A stretch of DNA of 52,125 bases, taken from positions 4,319,679 through 4,371,803 of the forward strand of contig NZ_LZNS01000001.1 in assembly GCF_001984575.1 (NCBI RefSeq), in the 5' to 3' direction. Position numbers and translations under genes: made by a program. This DNA comes from Streptomyces sp. MP131-18. Lineage in GTDB: Bacteria; Actinomycetota; Actinomycetes; Streptomycetales; Streptomycetaceae. Each line of letters starts with the position of its first letter. Positions within the stretch are counted from its first letter, which is position 1. Positions 18,213-26,464 of the stretch are shown here, in pieces. The notes below the pieces were generated by a model. That model made no database searches, was not told the DNA's origin, and saw nothing but the letters and a program-made list of their open reading frames with translations.

Positions 18213-19109
18213 TCACACCGCGAGGGTCAGGGCCTTGCGCAGCCCCGTGAGGCTGAAGGTGGCCAGCAGCAGGGCGTGGTCGGACGCGGCGCGGACCTCG
18301 TCCGTGTCGATGACGTCCAGCCGGGTCAGCGCCGCAGCGACGTTCGAGGTCGCGTACATCCGGTCGATCCGCTGCGGGGCACCCTGGTCGGCGCGCCACA
18401 AGCTGGCGGTGGGCGTCAGTGCCCGCGGCTGATCCAGCTCGACGGCCGCGTACTGCCCGAGCTCGGTGAACAGGCCCTGCCGGGTGAGGAGGTCATCGGG
18501 TCCGGTGTCGGCCACTCGCCGGCCGTCGTGGTCGATGCTGCTGCGGCGCTCGCGGTGGCCCGCGTCAGCGATGGTGTCCCACTCGGGCAACGGAAACGGA
18601 TCGCGGCACGGATAGCTGTTGAAGTCGCCGCCGAACAACGCCGCTTGCTGCTCGGCCAGCACGATCAGCCGCCGGGCCTCGCCGGCCCGCCTGAGCGGGT
18701 CCGCCGTACTGAAGTGGACACTGGCCACCGAAACGGGGATGGGGCGGTCGGTTCCCCTCAGCCGCAGGACGGGGTTGCACATCAAGGGCCACACCGTGCC
18801 GGCGTGTTCGTAGTACGCGACGGTCTCGAAGACACCCGGGTCGAACAGCACCCCGGCCGGATGGGGCCAGTCCGAAGTCGGCGGGGTCATGAACGGGACG
18901 AGCCCCAGGTGACTGGCCTCCTCATACAGCGTCCGGGCGCCGTTCTCGTGAGCCCCGGTGAGCTCCTGCCGCAGGACGATGTGCGGCCGCAGTCCGGCCA
19001 AGACCGTGAGCGCGACGGGCCGCCGGTCGGCGCCGCCCTTCTTGGGCAGGCCGTTCGTCTCCAGGTTCCAGCACACGATGCGCAGTTCGTCATCCAAAGA
19101 CGTGGTCAC
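18213..19109 (-). CDS. EEP-family phosphoesterase/nuclease (RQE subgroup)
   Basis: 298 aa from GTG 19109. GAGGAAG occurs twice upstream, in a directly repeated CGCTTCCTCT on the plus strand. EEP signature residues are N15 (CWNLE), E49 (IVLRQE), D162 and N164 (GGDFNSYP), D249 (RIDRMYAT) and D277-H278 (SDHALL). It is very like the EEPs at 23861 and 24816: same length, same ELGQYAAVELDQP and LWRADQG segments, same ALT C-terminus. No signal peptide. It may cleave a nucleotide, RNA end or phosphorylated small molecule. It leads the second half of the array; a 222-base gap separates it from the TPR gene upstream and could hold an internal promoter. Confidence 0.85.
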   Translation of the reverse strand: MTTSLDDELRIVCWNLETNGLPKKGGADRRPVALTVLAGLRPHIVLRQELTGAHENGARTLYEEASHLGLVPFMTPPTSDWPHPAGVLFDPGVFETVAYYEHAGTVWPLMCNPVLRLRGTDRPIPVSVASVHFSTADPLRRAGEARRLIVLAEQQAALFGGDFNSYPCRDPFPLPEWDTIADAGHRERRSSIDHDGRRVADTGPDDLLTRQGLFTELGQYAAVELDQPRALTPTASLWRADQGAPQRIDRMYATSNVAAALTRLDVIDTDEVRAASDHALLLATFSLTGLRKALTLAV

Positions 19110-19331
19110 GTGACTCGCTTCCTCTCGCTTCCTCTGGCGGCCCGGCGGCCGGGCCTTCGCCGCCCGGTGCCGGGTCTCGGGTCAGGCCGGTACGCCCCCG
19201 GCGGTGCCGGCGTCGGCGGCTGGGATCGCGCCGCGCCGGGCGGCGCGAGACGGCTGGCACCCGGTGGCGCGCCCGCGGGACGTGCCGGCTCGGCCGGTGG
19301 GCGCGGCTGATGAGGGTTCGTCTTCATCGGC

Positions 19332-20366
19332 TCACGCCCCCGCCGCGCCGGTGCGGGCGGCGAACGCCCGCTCCTCGGCCGGCCGTGCGGCGGAGCCGAC
19401 CAGCCGTGCGGTCAGGGCCCGTACAGCGGGCCGGCGGGCGTCCTCCGGGGAGTGGGCCTCGATCTGCAGCAGTGCCGCGAAGGCCCGGTGATGCTCGCCG
19501 AGCCCGTGCCACATGCGGGCGGTGTCCGTGTGGTAGCGGGCGCGGCGCTCGGGCGTCGCGAAGTCCCCCAGGCGGAGGCCCTGAACGGCATGGACGGCTT
19601 CGCCGGGCTCGCCGAGGACCGTGTGGATCCCGATCCGGTACAACGCGCACTGCGCCGGGCCTGCGGTGATCAGCCCTCCGGCGCCCGGCGCGGCGGCTGC
19701 CCGGGCGGCGAGTTCCTCGGCCTGCCCGGCGAGTTCGAGGGCCGTTCCCCGGCTACCGGCCTGCGCGGCGGTGTAGGCGGCGGTCAGCAGCATCCCGGAC
19801 CGGGTGGCCGTCAGCCAGGGACCGGCGCGCCGGGTATCGAGGTCGGTCGCCGTGTCGATGAGCAGGGTGACGGCCGCGTCGGCGTGTCCGGTCTTCCGCA
19901 GGGTGACGGCGCGCGCTCGGGCGGCTGCTGCCACCGGTACCGCCAGGCCGCTCGCCCGGGCGGCGGCGAGCGCGCGTTCACCGGCCGCCGTGGCGTCGCC
20001 CAAGGCCGCTGTCTTGACGGCCAGTTCGCAGAGCAGGACGTAGCTGCGGGACAGGAGTGCTTGCGCGTGCGCGCCGGGGGACGGATGGGCAGCGGCCGTT
20101 TCCGCCGCCGTGATGAGCGCGGGCAGGCTCGCGGCCAGGTCGCGGTAGCGCCCGTCCGAGAAGGCGCGTTGGGCTCTGGTCACGGCCCGCTCCACATCGT
20201 GCAGGCGCCCGGCGGGCGGATGGGCCGTGCGCGGCGGCATGGCCAGCGCGGTCCCGGCCATGCCGCCGAGGAGCCGCCGGAGAACAACCCTGCGGTCCAC
20301 GTCTGCTCCTGCCGAAGGGGAGGCCGCACCACCGGACGTGAGCCGACCCGGCCGGAAGCCGTTCAC
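19332..20366 (-). CDS. TPR-like protein resembling XRE regulators without the HTH
   Basis: 344 aa from GTG 20366; GTGA overlaps the stop of the NUDIX gene. The N-terminus VDRRVVLRRLLGGMAGTALA matches the hinge seen between HTH and TPR in the XRE-TPR proteins of this window (compare DRRGFMKLTGSALVALAHDW at 37940 and MDRRTFVAASGAALTAAAHA at 41856). The rest is paired Ala-rich helices typical of TPRs, for example GDATAAGERALAAARASGLA. There is no DNA-binding domain, so it is probably a ligand- or peptide-sensing or scaffold version of the family. The hydrophobic N-terminal piece with RR could be mistaken for a Tat signal, but the same piece is internal in the regulators. Confidence 0.7.
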   Translation of the reverse strand: MNGFRPGRLTSGGAASPSAGADVDRRVVLRRLLGGMAGTALAMPPRTAHPPAGRLHDVERAVTRAQRAFSDGRYRDLAASLPALITAAETAAAHPSPGAHAQALLSRSYVLLCELAVKTAALGDATAAGERALAAARASGLAVPVAAAARARAVTLRKTGHADAAVTLLIDTATDLDTRRAGPWLTATRSGMLLTAAYTAAQAGSRGTALELAGQAEELAARAAAAPGAGGLITAGPAQCALYRIGIHTVLGEPGEAVHAVQGLRLGDFATPERRARYHTDTARMWHGLGEHHRAFAALLQIEAHSPEDARRPAVRALTARLVGSAARPAEERAFAARTGAAGA

Positions 20367-20974
20367 CGTTCCTCCGAGTCGGCGCGCCCCAGGCCACCGG
20401 GATCAAGGCCGGGGCGGCTGGGCTTGGAGGAGCGGAGGAGTTCTTCGACGGCGTCCAGCTCGGCGTCGGTGCAGTACACCCAGCCGAAGAGGTGCAGCCA
20501 CCGCACCCACACCGGCTCGCAGCCGGGCCGGTCGGCGAACTGCCCGTCACTGACCTTTCCGTGGGCGTAGGCGATCGTTCGCCTCACCAGTGCGGCGATC
20601 TCGACGCGGGAGACCCAGCGGGCATTCCGTGTCTCCCGTCGGCTCGGTGACAGCTCACCCGAGACCTCCAGGGCCTCGAAGACGCTCCACCGGTGCCCTG
20701 CCGAAGGCCCACTGGGGGCGCGGCGGCAGCGGTTGTCGCGCCAGCGGCCGACGTCCAAGGGGGCGAGCCGGTTGATGGTCAGGCCCGTCTCCTGCCGGGC
20801 CTCCGTGATCGCCGCCTGCTGAGGAGTTCCGAACTGGTCGATATGGCCTGCGGGCGCAGCGACGCCCCAGGGCCAGGTGGCGCGCTCGAACATCAGCAAC
20901 TGCCCGTCCCGGTTGATCAGCACCCCGACCGAGGTGTGATCGCACACCGCCGGTATCAGCTCTTCCACGTACAC
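20363..20974 (-). CDS. NUDIX-fold protein with a degenerate NUDIX box
   Basis: 203 aa from GTG 20974. The fold is recognisable: VGVLINRDGQLLMFERATWP, AAPAGHIDQFGTPQQAAITE, then ARQETGLTI. The box reads GHIDQFG...TEARQETGL, so several glutamates of Gx5Ex7REUXEEXGU are replaced (E by F/G, R by T, one E by Q). One or two acidic ligands remain. It may have weak or altered activity, or bind a nucleotide without cleaving it. A C-terminal extension (VRWLHLFGWVYCTDAELDAV) is probably its own helix bundle. The stop overlaps the TPR gene start (GTGA), implying coupling. Confidence 0.75.
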   Translation of the reverse strand: MYVEELIPAVCDHTSVGVLINRDGQLLMFERATWPWGVAAPAGHIDQFGTPQQAAITEARQETGLTINRLAPLDVGRWRDNRCRRAPSGPSAGHRWSVFEALEVSGELSPSRRETRNARWVSRVEIAALVRRTIAYAHGKVSDGQFADRPGCEPVWVRWLHLFGWVYCTDAELDAVEELLRSSKPSRPGLDPGGLGRADSEER

Positions 20975-21018
20975 CTATCCCTTCATTCTCGTGCGGCTGT
21001 CGATTCGGATGCGGGTGT

Positions 21019-21528
21019 TCACATGCCGCACGGCTCGCTCGGATTCCAGGCCGGGTGCACCGAAGGCCGGCCCGTGGGGCGGCTGAGGTCCAGGTGCATG
21101 GCGTGCTCGGGCACGAACCCCAGCGCCGTGAGCAGGTGGCGGGCCTCGGGAGGCGGCGCGGTGGTGAGGGTGATGCGTTGGCAGCCGGCCTCCCGCGCGG
21201 AGCTGATGAACGCGTGCGCGACGGCGCGGGCATAGCCGCGGCGACGCAACGACGGCGCGGTGGTGATGCTGGTGAGGTGGACCACGTCGCCGTCCGGGCC
21301 GATCGGGCTGCACAGGTCCTCGTAGAGGTAGCCCACTGCGGCGCTGGCGAGCCCGGGCTGATCAGGGGCGTCGATCACCCAGGCCAGGAAGTACCGGTCC
21401 ACGCTGAACAGCCGCTGGGACAGCCGGGCGCCGTCCACCGGCTTTCCCAGGCCGTCGGCGTACAGGCGGGTCAGGTCTTCGGCGTCGCGAGGCGTCGCGC
21501 GGCGCGGCGCGGCCGTTTCCGGGGTCAC
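21019..21528 (-). CDS. GNAT-family N-acetyltransferase
   Basis: 169 aa from GTG 21528, with GGGAGAC seven bases upstream. GNAT motif A is clear: VVHLTSITTAPSLRRRGYAR, with RRRGYA as the acetyl-CoA pyrophosphate loop, then HAFISSAREAGCQRITLTTA. The C-terminal LLTALGFVPEHAMHLDL is the usual final strand-helix. Substrate unknown; in a RiPP operon it might acetylate the peptide or a resistance target. Its start overlaps the stop of a 33-codon ORF (GTGA). The NUDIX gene follows after 44 bases. Confidence 0.8.
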   Translation of the reverse strand: MTPETAAPRRATPRDAEDLTRLYADGLGKPVDGARLSQRLFSVDRYFLAWVIDAPDQPGLASAAVGYLYEDLCSPIGPDGDVVHLTSITTAPSLRRRGYARAVAHAFISSAREAGCQRITLTTAPPPEARHLLTALGFVPEHAMHLDLSRPTGRPSVHPAWNPSEPCGM

Positions 21529-21626
21529 TGGGCTGTCTCCCGTTCGGCCGGGAGGCGCGGTGCGGTGGCCAGGGCGCGGGCGGTCGGTCGGGCCTGAGGG
21601 CTGGCGGAGCCCAACTCGTCGTGCAT
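21525..21626 (-). CDS. Possible 33-residue peptide ORF between the methyltransferase and GNAT genes
   Basis: ATG 21626, product MHDELGSASPQARPTARALA followed by 13 more residues, ending ERETAQ. The stop overlaps the GNAT start (GTGA), an arrangement otherwise seen between real genes of this operon. The ribosome binding site AAAGGAA is about 13 bases upstream, further than ideal. No conserved motif recognised. It could be a translational coupler, a small peptide, or chance. Confidence 0.3.
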   Translation of the reverse strand: MHDELGSASPQARPTARALATAPRLPAERETAQ

Positions 21627-21688
21627 GCTTGCCCGGTATTCCTTTCGGTGGTGTTGGCGCAGGGTGGTGCTGGTGGCGCTTCGGGGTG

Positions 21689-22834
21689 TCAGCTGTGGCC
21701 CGCAGCGGGTGTGTGGAGGGGCCAGCTCGGTCCGTCGGGGGTCTGGTACCAGACGTGCTGGCGGTCGAGGGTGGCGCTGATGCCGAAGTCCTCGCGGGCT
21801 GGGGGGACGGGGAAGAGGTCGTCGAGCTCGGCGACAGTCGGCCACAGGCGGCGGGGCCCGGCCTGCCACACGGCGCCGGAGGTGTCGACCACGAGGGTGG
21901 AGCCGTCCAGGGTCCACATCCGCACCGTGGCGATCTTGCCCTCCTCGTCGTCACGCCTGACGTGCAGCATGTGATCCGGCAGGGCGAAGGACAGCGGGAT
22001 GGCCAGGTCGGTGACCAGCCGGTTCACGTCCATCCCGGTGCGTTCAGGGGTGGAACCGCGCACCGCCGCCTCGGGTGGGGGCGGTGCGGGGGTGGTGAGC
22101 GTGATCAGCGGGGGCATGTCGGCGGGGGCGGGCAGGAACCGGCCCTCTGCCCGGCCGCCGTCGACACACAGCCGGGCGATGCCGCGTCCGAGCGGGGTGA
22201 GGATCAGCCCGCCGTCGACGGTCTGCCGGATCCATGCCGGCGGCAGCCAGGCCGGCCGGCCGGTGGCGAGGATCCGGTGGAAGGGAGCCTCGCCCGGGGC
22301 GCCGGCGTGACCGTCGCCGGTGACCACGTGCGGGTGGTACCCGATCCCGGCGACGGCCCTCCAGGCATGGAGCGAGCGACGGGGGTCGATCTCGACGGTG
22401 GTGACGCGGTGGCTGCCCAGCCGGTGGGCGAGCAGCGCGGGCACGTATCCGGTGCCGGTACCGATGTGCAGCACCGGGTCGCCCTCGCGTGCGTCCAGTG
22501 CGCCGAAGAGCGTCAGCACGTCCGAGGGGCGGATCGCCAGTGGCACGGCATGGCCCTGCTCGTCGAGGTCGGCGACCAGGTCGGCGTCGCTGTAGACGTA
22601 CGCCAGCCACTCCCGACTCAGGTGTTCGGGGATCTGCCAGATGTGGTCGTAGACCGTGAACGCCTCCTGCTCCAGGAGTCGGTGGCGCGGAACCTGCTGG
22701 AGCGCGTCGTGCCACGGGTCATCCGCATCGGTCAGACGATCCGCCAGCCGACGGCGCAGCGCGGCCGCTTCCGTTTCCACGTCGCTCACCGAGCTCGTGC
22801 TCCGTTCTTCGTCACTGGGCGTGAGTGGGCTCAT
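21689..22834 (-). CDS. Protein-L-isoaspartate O-methyltransferase-like enzyme associated with an ATP-grasp RiPP
   Basis: 381 aa from ATG 22834; a GTG at 22789 with a better-placed GGAG is an alternative. The PIMT-type Rossmann fold is clear: DPVLHIGTGTGYVPALLAH (motif I, about residues 120-136), TVEIDPRRSLHAWRAV, then VVTGDGHAG and the long C-terminal domain ending DRQHVWYQTPDGPSW. Upstream, HIWQIPEHLSREWL and PLAIRPSDVLTLFGAL occupy the substrate-loop position; the usual Ser-Gln-Pro is replaced. Such enzymes accompany ATP-grasp peptide maturases in actinomycetes and, in fuscimiditide-type graspetides, methylate an Asp to give an aspartimide. Here it sits five genes downstream of the ATP-grasp gene in the same array. 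Role in peptide tailoring is inferred from context. Confidence 0.8.
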   Translation of the reverse strand: MSPLTPSDEERSTSSVSDVETEAAALRRRLADRLTDADDPWHDALQQVPRHRLLEQEAFTVYDHIWQIPEHLSREWLAYVYSDADLVADLDEQGHAVPLAIRPSDVLTLFGALDAREGDPVLHIGTGTGYVPALLAHRLGSHRVTTVEIDPRRSLHAWRAVAGIGYHPHVVTGDGHAGAPGEAPFHRILATGRPAWLPPAWIRQTVDGGLILTPLGRGIARLCVDGGRAEGRFLPAPADMPPLITLTTPAPPPPEAAVRGSTPERTGMDVNRLVTDLAIPLSFALPDHMLHVRRDDEEGKIATVRMWTLDGSTLVVDTSGAVWQAGPRRLWPTVAELDDLFPVPPAREDFGISATLDRQHVWYQTPDGPSWPLHTPAAGHS

Positions 22835-22895
22835 CCGGTGTCGAGCACCGGCCCGGCCGCCCGGGCAGTTCCTCCTGGGCGGCCGGCCCGCAGGG

Positions 22896-23834
22896 TCAGG
22901 CCGCGACGGCCAGGTCGGCGAGGATGCTGATCAGGACGGCGCGGTCCAGGGAGACCACCACCGTGTGGTGGTCGCTGTACTCGCGCATGTTGATGACCTC
23001 GACGTCGGCGACGGCGGGCAGCAGCTTGCGCGAGAGGTAGATCCGGTCGATGCGCGTGGCTGGCCCGTGGGTCGGGTAGGCGTCCACGGTCGGCGCCAGG
23101 ATCCTGGCCCGATCCGTCTCCCGGTCCGGCACGGTGGCCAGGTGACGGGCGGCGTCCTCCAGGCCCGCCTCGCGCAGGTTGTTGTCCGGCCAGATGTCCA
23201 GGACCCGCGGCTGCCCGGGGATGATCAGGCGGCTGCGGTGGTTGCGGTGGGGCTCGTTGCGGATGGCCAGCGGGTGCGAGTCGGGCACGTCGAGCCGTGG
23301 GAGCGGCACGTCGCCGGGTGTACCGGGCTCTGGGTAGCTGTTCGTGTCGCCGCCGACGATGCATGGCAGCACGATCCGGCGCTTCTTCAGCGTCACCGTC
23401 TTGTCGTTGAGCCGCGTCAGCCAGTTGGCCTCCGACTCGCGGCGCACCGGGTTGTCGTAGACGTGGTGGTGGGAGCAGCAGACGATCGGGATGGTCGTGC
23501 CGGTCAGTTCCAGGCTCAGCGTCGTCGGCGGCATCTCCCACCTGGTGCCGACCTCGTTGGCCCAGTTCCGGCGGGGCGTGAACACCTTCGGGGCCCAGTA
23601 CAGGGCGGTGGCGCCCATGCCGGGGCCGAGTTCCCCCTTCATTCCCAGCGCCGTCTGGGAATCGAGCCACGCCTGCGAGTCCCGGCCGGAGACACCGAAG
23701 CCGATCATCTCCTGCCGCATCAGCAGGTCCAGCTTCAGGTCGCGGAGCCGATGGTGCAGCCTCGCCCGTAGCTCGACGTCGTCGTTCCCGTTGAGCTCGA
23801 AATTGCAGGTGGCTATGCGAATGTGCTGGTTCAC
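22896..23834 (-). CDS. EEP-family phosphoesterase/nuclease, divergent member
   Basis: 312 aa from GTG 23834, with GGGAAGGGAAAG just upstream. EEP residues: N11 (TCNFELNG), E42 (LLMRQE), D163 and N165 (GGDTNSYP, where the sisters have GGDFNSYP), D263 (RIDRIYL) and D288-H289 (SDHHTVVV). It contains a CCSHHHVYDN segment and an extra WNDN-like stretch not seen in the others. It is the most divergent of the RQE group, so perhaps it has another substrate. It lies 26 bases after the EEP at 23861 and 61 bases before the methyltransferase. Confidence 0.85.
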   Translation of the reverse strand: MNQHIRIATCNFELNGNDDVELRARLHHRLRDLKLDLLMRQEMIGFGVSGRDSQAWLDSQTALGMKGELGPGMGATALYWAPKVFTPRRNWANEVGTRWEMPPTTLSLELTGTTIPIVCCSHHHVYDNPVRRESEANWLTRLNDKTVTLKKRRIVLPCIVGGDTNSYPEPGTPGDVPLPRLDVPDSHPLAIRNEPHRNHRSRLIIPGQPRVLDIWPDNNLREAGLEDAARHLATVPDRETDRARILAPTVDAYPTHGPATRIDRIYLSRKLLPAVADVEVINMREYSDHHTVVVSLDRAVLISILADLAVAA

Positions 23835-23860
23835 GCTTTCCCTTCCCTTCTTCACGTTGG

Positions 23861-24784
23861 TCAAGCTGCCGGGGTCAGTGCCTGCCGCAGGCCGGGCAGG
23901 TTGAACCGGGCGATGATCAGGGCGTGATCGGACGCCAGCCGCACCGCGCCGTCCGTGACGACCTCCAGACGCTTCAGGGCGCTGGCGATGTCGCTGGTGG
24001 CGTACATCCGATCGATCCGCTGCGCCGCGCCCTGGTCCGTGCGCCACAGGGTCGCGGTGGGCGTCAGCGCCGCCGGCTGGTCCAGCTCGGTGGCCGCGTA
24101 CTGGCCGAGTTCCCGGTAGACGGACCGCCCGCCCGGGGTGACCCCGGCCAGAATGCGGTCCGGTTCGGTGTCCGACACCCGCTGGTCACCGCGCCAGATG
24201 GTGCGGTGCTCGTAGTGCACCGGGTCCTGCACCGTCCGCCAGTCCGGCAGCGTCCCGGGAGGGTCGCTGTGCGGGTAGGAGTTGAAATCACCGCCGACCA
24301 GGGCGGATTTGCCGTGGTCCGCCAGCGTGGTCAGCCGCTGTGCCGCGATCTGCCGCAGCTGCGGGCTGAAATGGGACAGGTGGACGGAGACCACGGCGAA
24401 CGGCGTGGGCGCATCCGCCAGGCGCAGGACGGGGAACCGCGTGGTCTTCCACATCGCGGTCTGCCAGACCCGCTCCTCAACCGGGGCGAACAGCTCCTCG
24501 TCGTAGAGGACGGCGACCGGGTTGCGGCTGTCGGTGCCGACCTCGGACAACACCGACCGCAGGCCCAGCCGCTCGGCCTCCTCCTTGCGGAGATCCGCGT
24601 CGTTGTCCCAGGCCCGGGTCTCCTCCTGCCGCAGCAGGATGTGCGGCCGCAGTTCCTCCAGCACCTCCAGCGCGGTGTCCCGGCGCTCCCGTGCGCCGTC
24701 CTCGTCGATCCCGTTCTGCTCGATGTTCCAGCAGGCGACCGCGAGCTCATCCGGCCCGGCCGCCGTCAGCGATGACGTCACCAC
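23861..24784 (-). CDS. EEP-family phosphoesterase/nuclease (RQE subgroup)
   Basis: 307 aa from GTG 24784 (a second GTG follows at once and has better spacing from GAAGAGGGGG). EEP residues: N20 (CWNIEQNG), E54 (ILLRQE), D166 and N168 (GGDFNSYP), D258 (RIDRMYATSD) and D286-H287 (SDHALI). It is closely similar to the copies at 18213 and 24816, with VSDTEPDRILAG and ELGQYAATELDQPAALTPTA as shared landmarks. All catalytic residues are kept, so it should be active. No export signal. Three consecutive EEP genes lie in tandem here, probably by duplication. Confidence 0.85.
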   Translation of the reverse strand: MVTSSLTAAGPDELAVACWNIEQNGIDEDGARERRDTALEVLEELRPHILLRQEETRAWDNDADLRKEEAERLGLRSVLSEVGTDSRNPVAVLYDEELFAPVEERVWQTAMWKTTRFPVLRLADAPTPFAVVSVHLSHFSPQLRQIAAQRLTTLADHGKSALVGGDFNSYPHSDPPGTLPDWRTVQDPVHYEHRTIWRGDQRVSDTEPDRILAGVTPGGRSVYRELGQYAATELDQPAALTPTATLWRTDQGAAQRIDRMYATSDIASALKRLEVVTDGAVRLASDHALIIARFNLPGLRQALTPAA

Positions 24785-24815
24785 GTCCCCCTCTTCCTGT
24801 TGATCGATCGGCTGG

Positions 24816-25748
24816 TCATGCGGCGCGGGTCAGGGCCTGGCGCAGCCGCGTCGCGCTGAACTCGGCGACCAGCAGGGCGTGATCGGACACCTCGCGGACG
24901 TCCTCGCTGGCGACCACCTCGAAACTGGTGAGCGCCGCGGCGATGTCGGGGGTGGCGTACATCCGGTCGATCCGGCTGCGGTGCCCCTCATCCGCTCGCC
25001 ACAGGCTGGCCGTCGCGTCCAGGGCCTGCGGCTGACCGAGTGTGGTCGCGGCGTGATGGCCGAGTTCGGCGTAGACCCCGGGCTGCACCCGGCCGCCGGC
25101 CAGGACGCGCTCGCTCGCGAGGATCCGGTCCGGCTCGACATCCGACACCTGCTCGTCGCCGCGCCAGACGGTGCGCCGTTCGAAGTGGCCGGTGTTCTCG
25201 ACCCGGGACCAGTCGGGGAGCGGTACCGTCTCCGCCTGGGCGCGGTGCGGGTAGGAGTTGAAGTCGCCTCCCAACAGCACGGAGCGGTTCTGGTCGGCGA
25301 GGAACAGGAGCCTGCGTGCCTCGCGGGCCCGGGTAGGCGGGTCGTAGGAGCACAGGTGCACGCTCGCCAGCGATACGGACCTGGCCGTGCCCTTGAACTT
25401 GACGACAGGGTTGCAGATGGGGTGCCACCCGTTGGTCACGTGGTGGTACTCCGCCTGGACCTCGAACACGTTCGGGTCGAGCAGCACCCCCGTGGCGTTG
25501 GGGGACTCCGGCGTCGCCGGTGCGAGAAAGGCGACCAGACCGAGCCGGGTGGCCTCCTCCCACAGCGGGCGCCTGCCGTCGGCCTCGGCGCCGGTAAGCT
25601 CCTGCCGTAGCACCAGATGCGGACGGTACGAGGCCATGACGTCATGCGCCAGGTGCCGACGGTGCACCGCGCCGTCCTTGTCACGGCCGCCATGCTCCAC
25701 GTTCCAGGTCAGCATGCGGATGGTGTCGTCCTGCGCGATCGTGCTCAT
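24816..25748 (-). CDS. EEP-family phosphoesterase/nuclease (RQE subgroup)
   Basis: 310 aa from ATG 25748, which overlaps the stop of the HAD gene (ATGA). EEP residues: N16 (TWNVEHGG), E50 (LVLRQE), D162 and N164 (GGDFNSYP), D261 (RIDRMYAT) and D289-H290 (SDHALL). Shared landmarks with its neighbour include WRGDEQVSDVEPDRILA and the C-terminal RLRQALT. Coupled translation with the HAD hydrolase suggests the two act on one route, for example a nuclease or phosphodiesterase step followed by dephosphorylation; that is inference. Confidence 0.85.
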   Translation of the reverse strand: MSTIAQDDTIRMLTWNVEHGGRDKDGAVHRRHLAHDVMASYRPHLVLRQELTGAEADGRRPLWEEATRLGLVAFLAPATPESPNATGVLLDPNVFEVQAEYHHVTNGWHPICNPVVKFKGTARSVSLASVHLCSYDPPTRAREARRLLFLADQNRSVLLGGDFNSYPHRAQAETVPLPDWSRVENTGHFERRTVWRGDEQVSDVEPDRILASERVLAGGRVQPGVYAELGHHAATTLGQPQALDATASLWRADEGHRSRIDRMYATPDIAAALTSFEVVASEDVREVSDHALLVAEFSATRLRQALTRAA

Positions 25749-26464
25749 GCCGATTCCCCTGCCTTCTCGATGCCGAGGTACGGGAGGAGCTGCGAGAGGT
25801 GCGAAAGGGCGAGGGTGCCGTCGACCATCACGCCCGGCGGCGAGCCCGGCGTGGCCCGCCGGTCGATCCAGGCGGCGAGCATCCCGGCGCGGATCGGGCC
25901 CACGACATCCCGGGGCAGCTCGTCCCCGGTGAACAGGATCTTGTGCGGGGCGTCCACGCCGGCCTGGTGGAGGACTTCGCGGTAGAAGCGCGGGTCCGGT
26001 TTGCCCGCGCCGACCGTCGACGAGCAGACCAGGCGCATGAAGTCGAGCCCGGCGTCGGCCAGCGTCTTCGCCCGGTGGGTCTCCGGGCGCACCATGTTGC
26101 TGGCCAGGACGCAGGTGAAGCCGGCCTCGTGGACGGCCCGGACGGCGTCCGCCGCTTCGGGGTCGATCGGGTGGTCGCCGCACTCCGTCCAGATGGCGGT
26201 GATCAGCGGTTCCATGTCCGGCAGGTTGACTTCGTGCCGGGCGGCGGTGGCCTTCAGCAGGTCCGGGATGGTGTCGGCGACCGGGTCCGCGTAGAAGCGC
26301 GGCAGCGAGACGTCGAAGCTCCGCGCGAAGTCGTGCTGTACCGCAACGTCGAAGCGGCGCTGGAGGATGCCCCGTACGAATTCGCCATCGGGCTGGCGCC
26401 GGGCATCGCCTGTCAGCGTCCCGTAGTAGTCGAAGGCAACCGCTTCTATTCCTGAATGGATCAT
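25745..26464 (-). CDS. HAD-superfamily hydrolase
   Basis: 239 aa from ATG 26464, with GAGGGGG just upstream. HAD motif I is AFDYYGTLTG (DxYGT, as in haloacid dehalogenase-type members, so the second Asp used by phosphatases is a Tyr). Motif II is LASNM, motif III GAGKPDPRFYREVL, motif IV FTGDELPRDVVGPI. The cap is the helical C1 type (VRGILQRRFDV, FARSFDVSLPRFYADP). It is a paralogue of the HAD at 26624-27337. A 159-base gap separates the two. Its stop overlaps the next EEP gene (ATGA). Substrate unknown: a phosphate ester or, given DxYGT, another leaving group. Confidence 0.85.
   Translation of the reverse strand: MIHSGIEAVAFDYYGTLTGDARRQPDGEFVRGILQRRFDVAVQHDFARSFDVSLPRFYADPVADTIPDLLKATAARHEVNLPDMEPLITAIWTECGDHPIDPEAADAVRAVHEAGFTCVLASNMVRPETHRAKTLADAGLDFMRLVCSSTVGAGKPDPRFYREVLHQAGVDAPHKILFTGDELPRDVVGPIRAGMLAAWIDRRATPGSPPGVMVDGTLALSHLSQLLPYLGIEKAGESA

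Noticed and set aside
19332..20366. Twin-arginine signal peptide in the TPR protein
   Set aside because: The RR plus hydrophobic run is also found internally in the XRE-TPR regulators at 37940 and 41856, so it is part of the fold, not an export signal.
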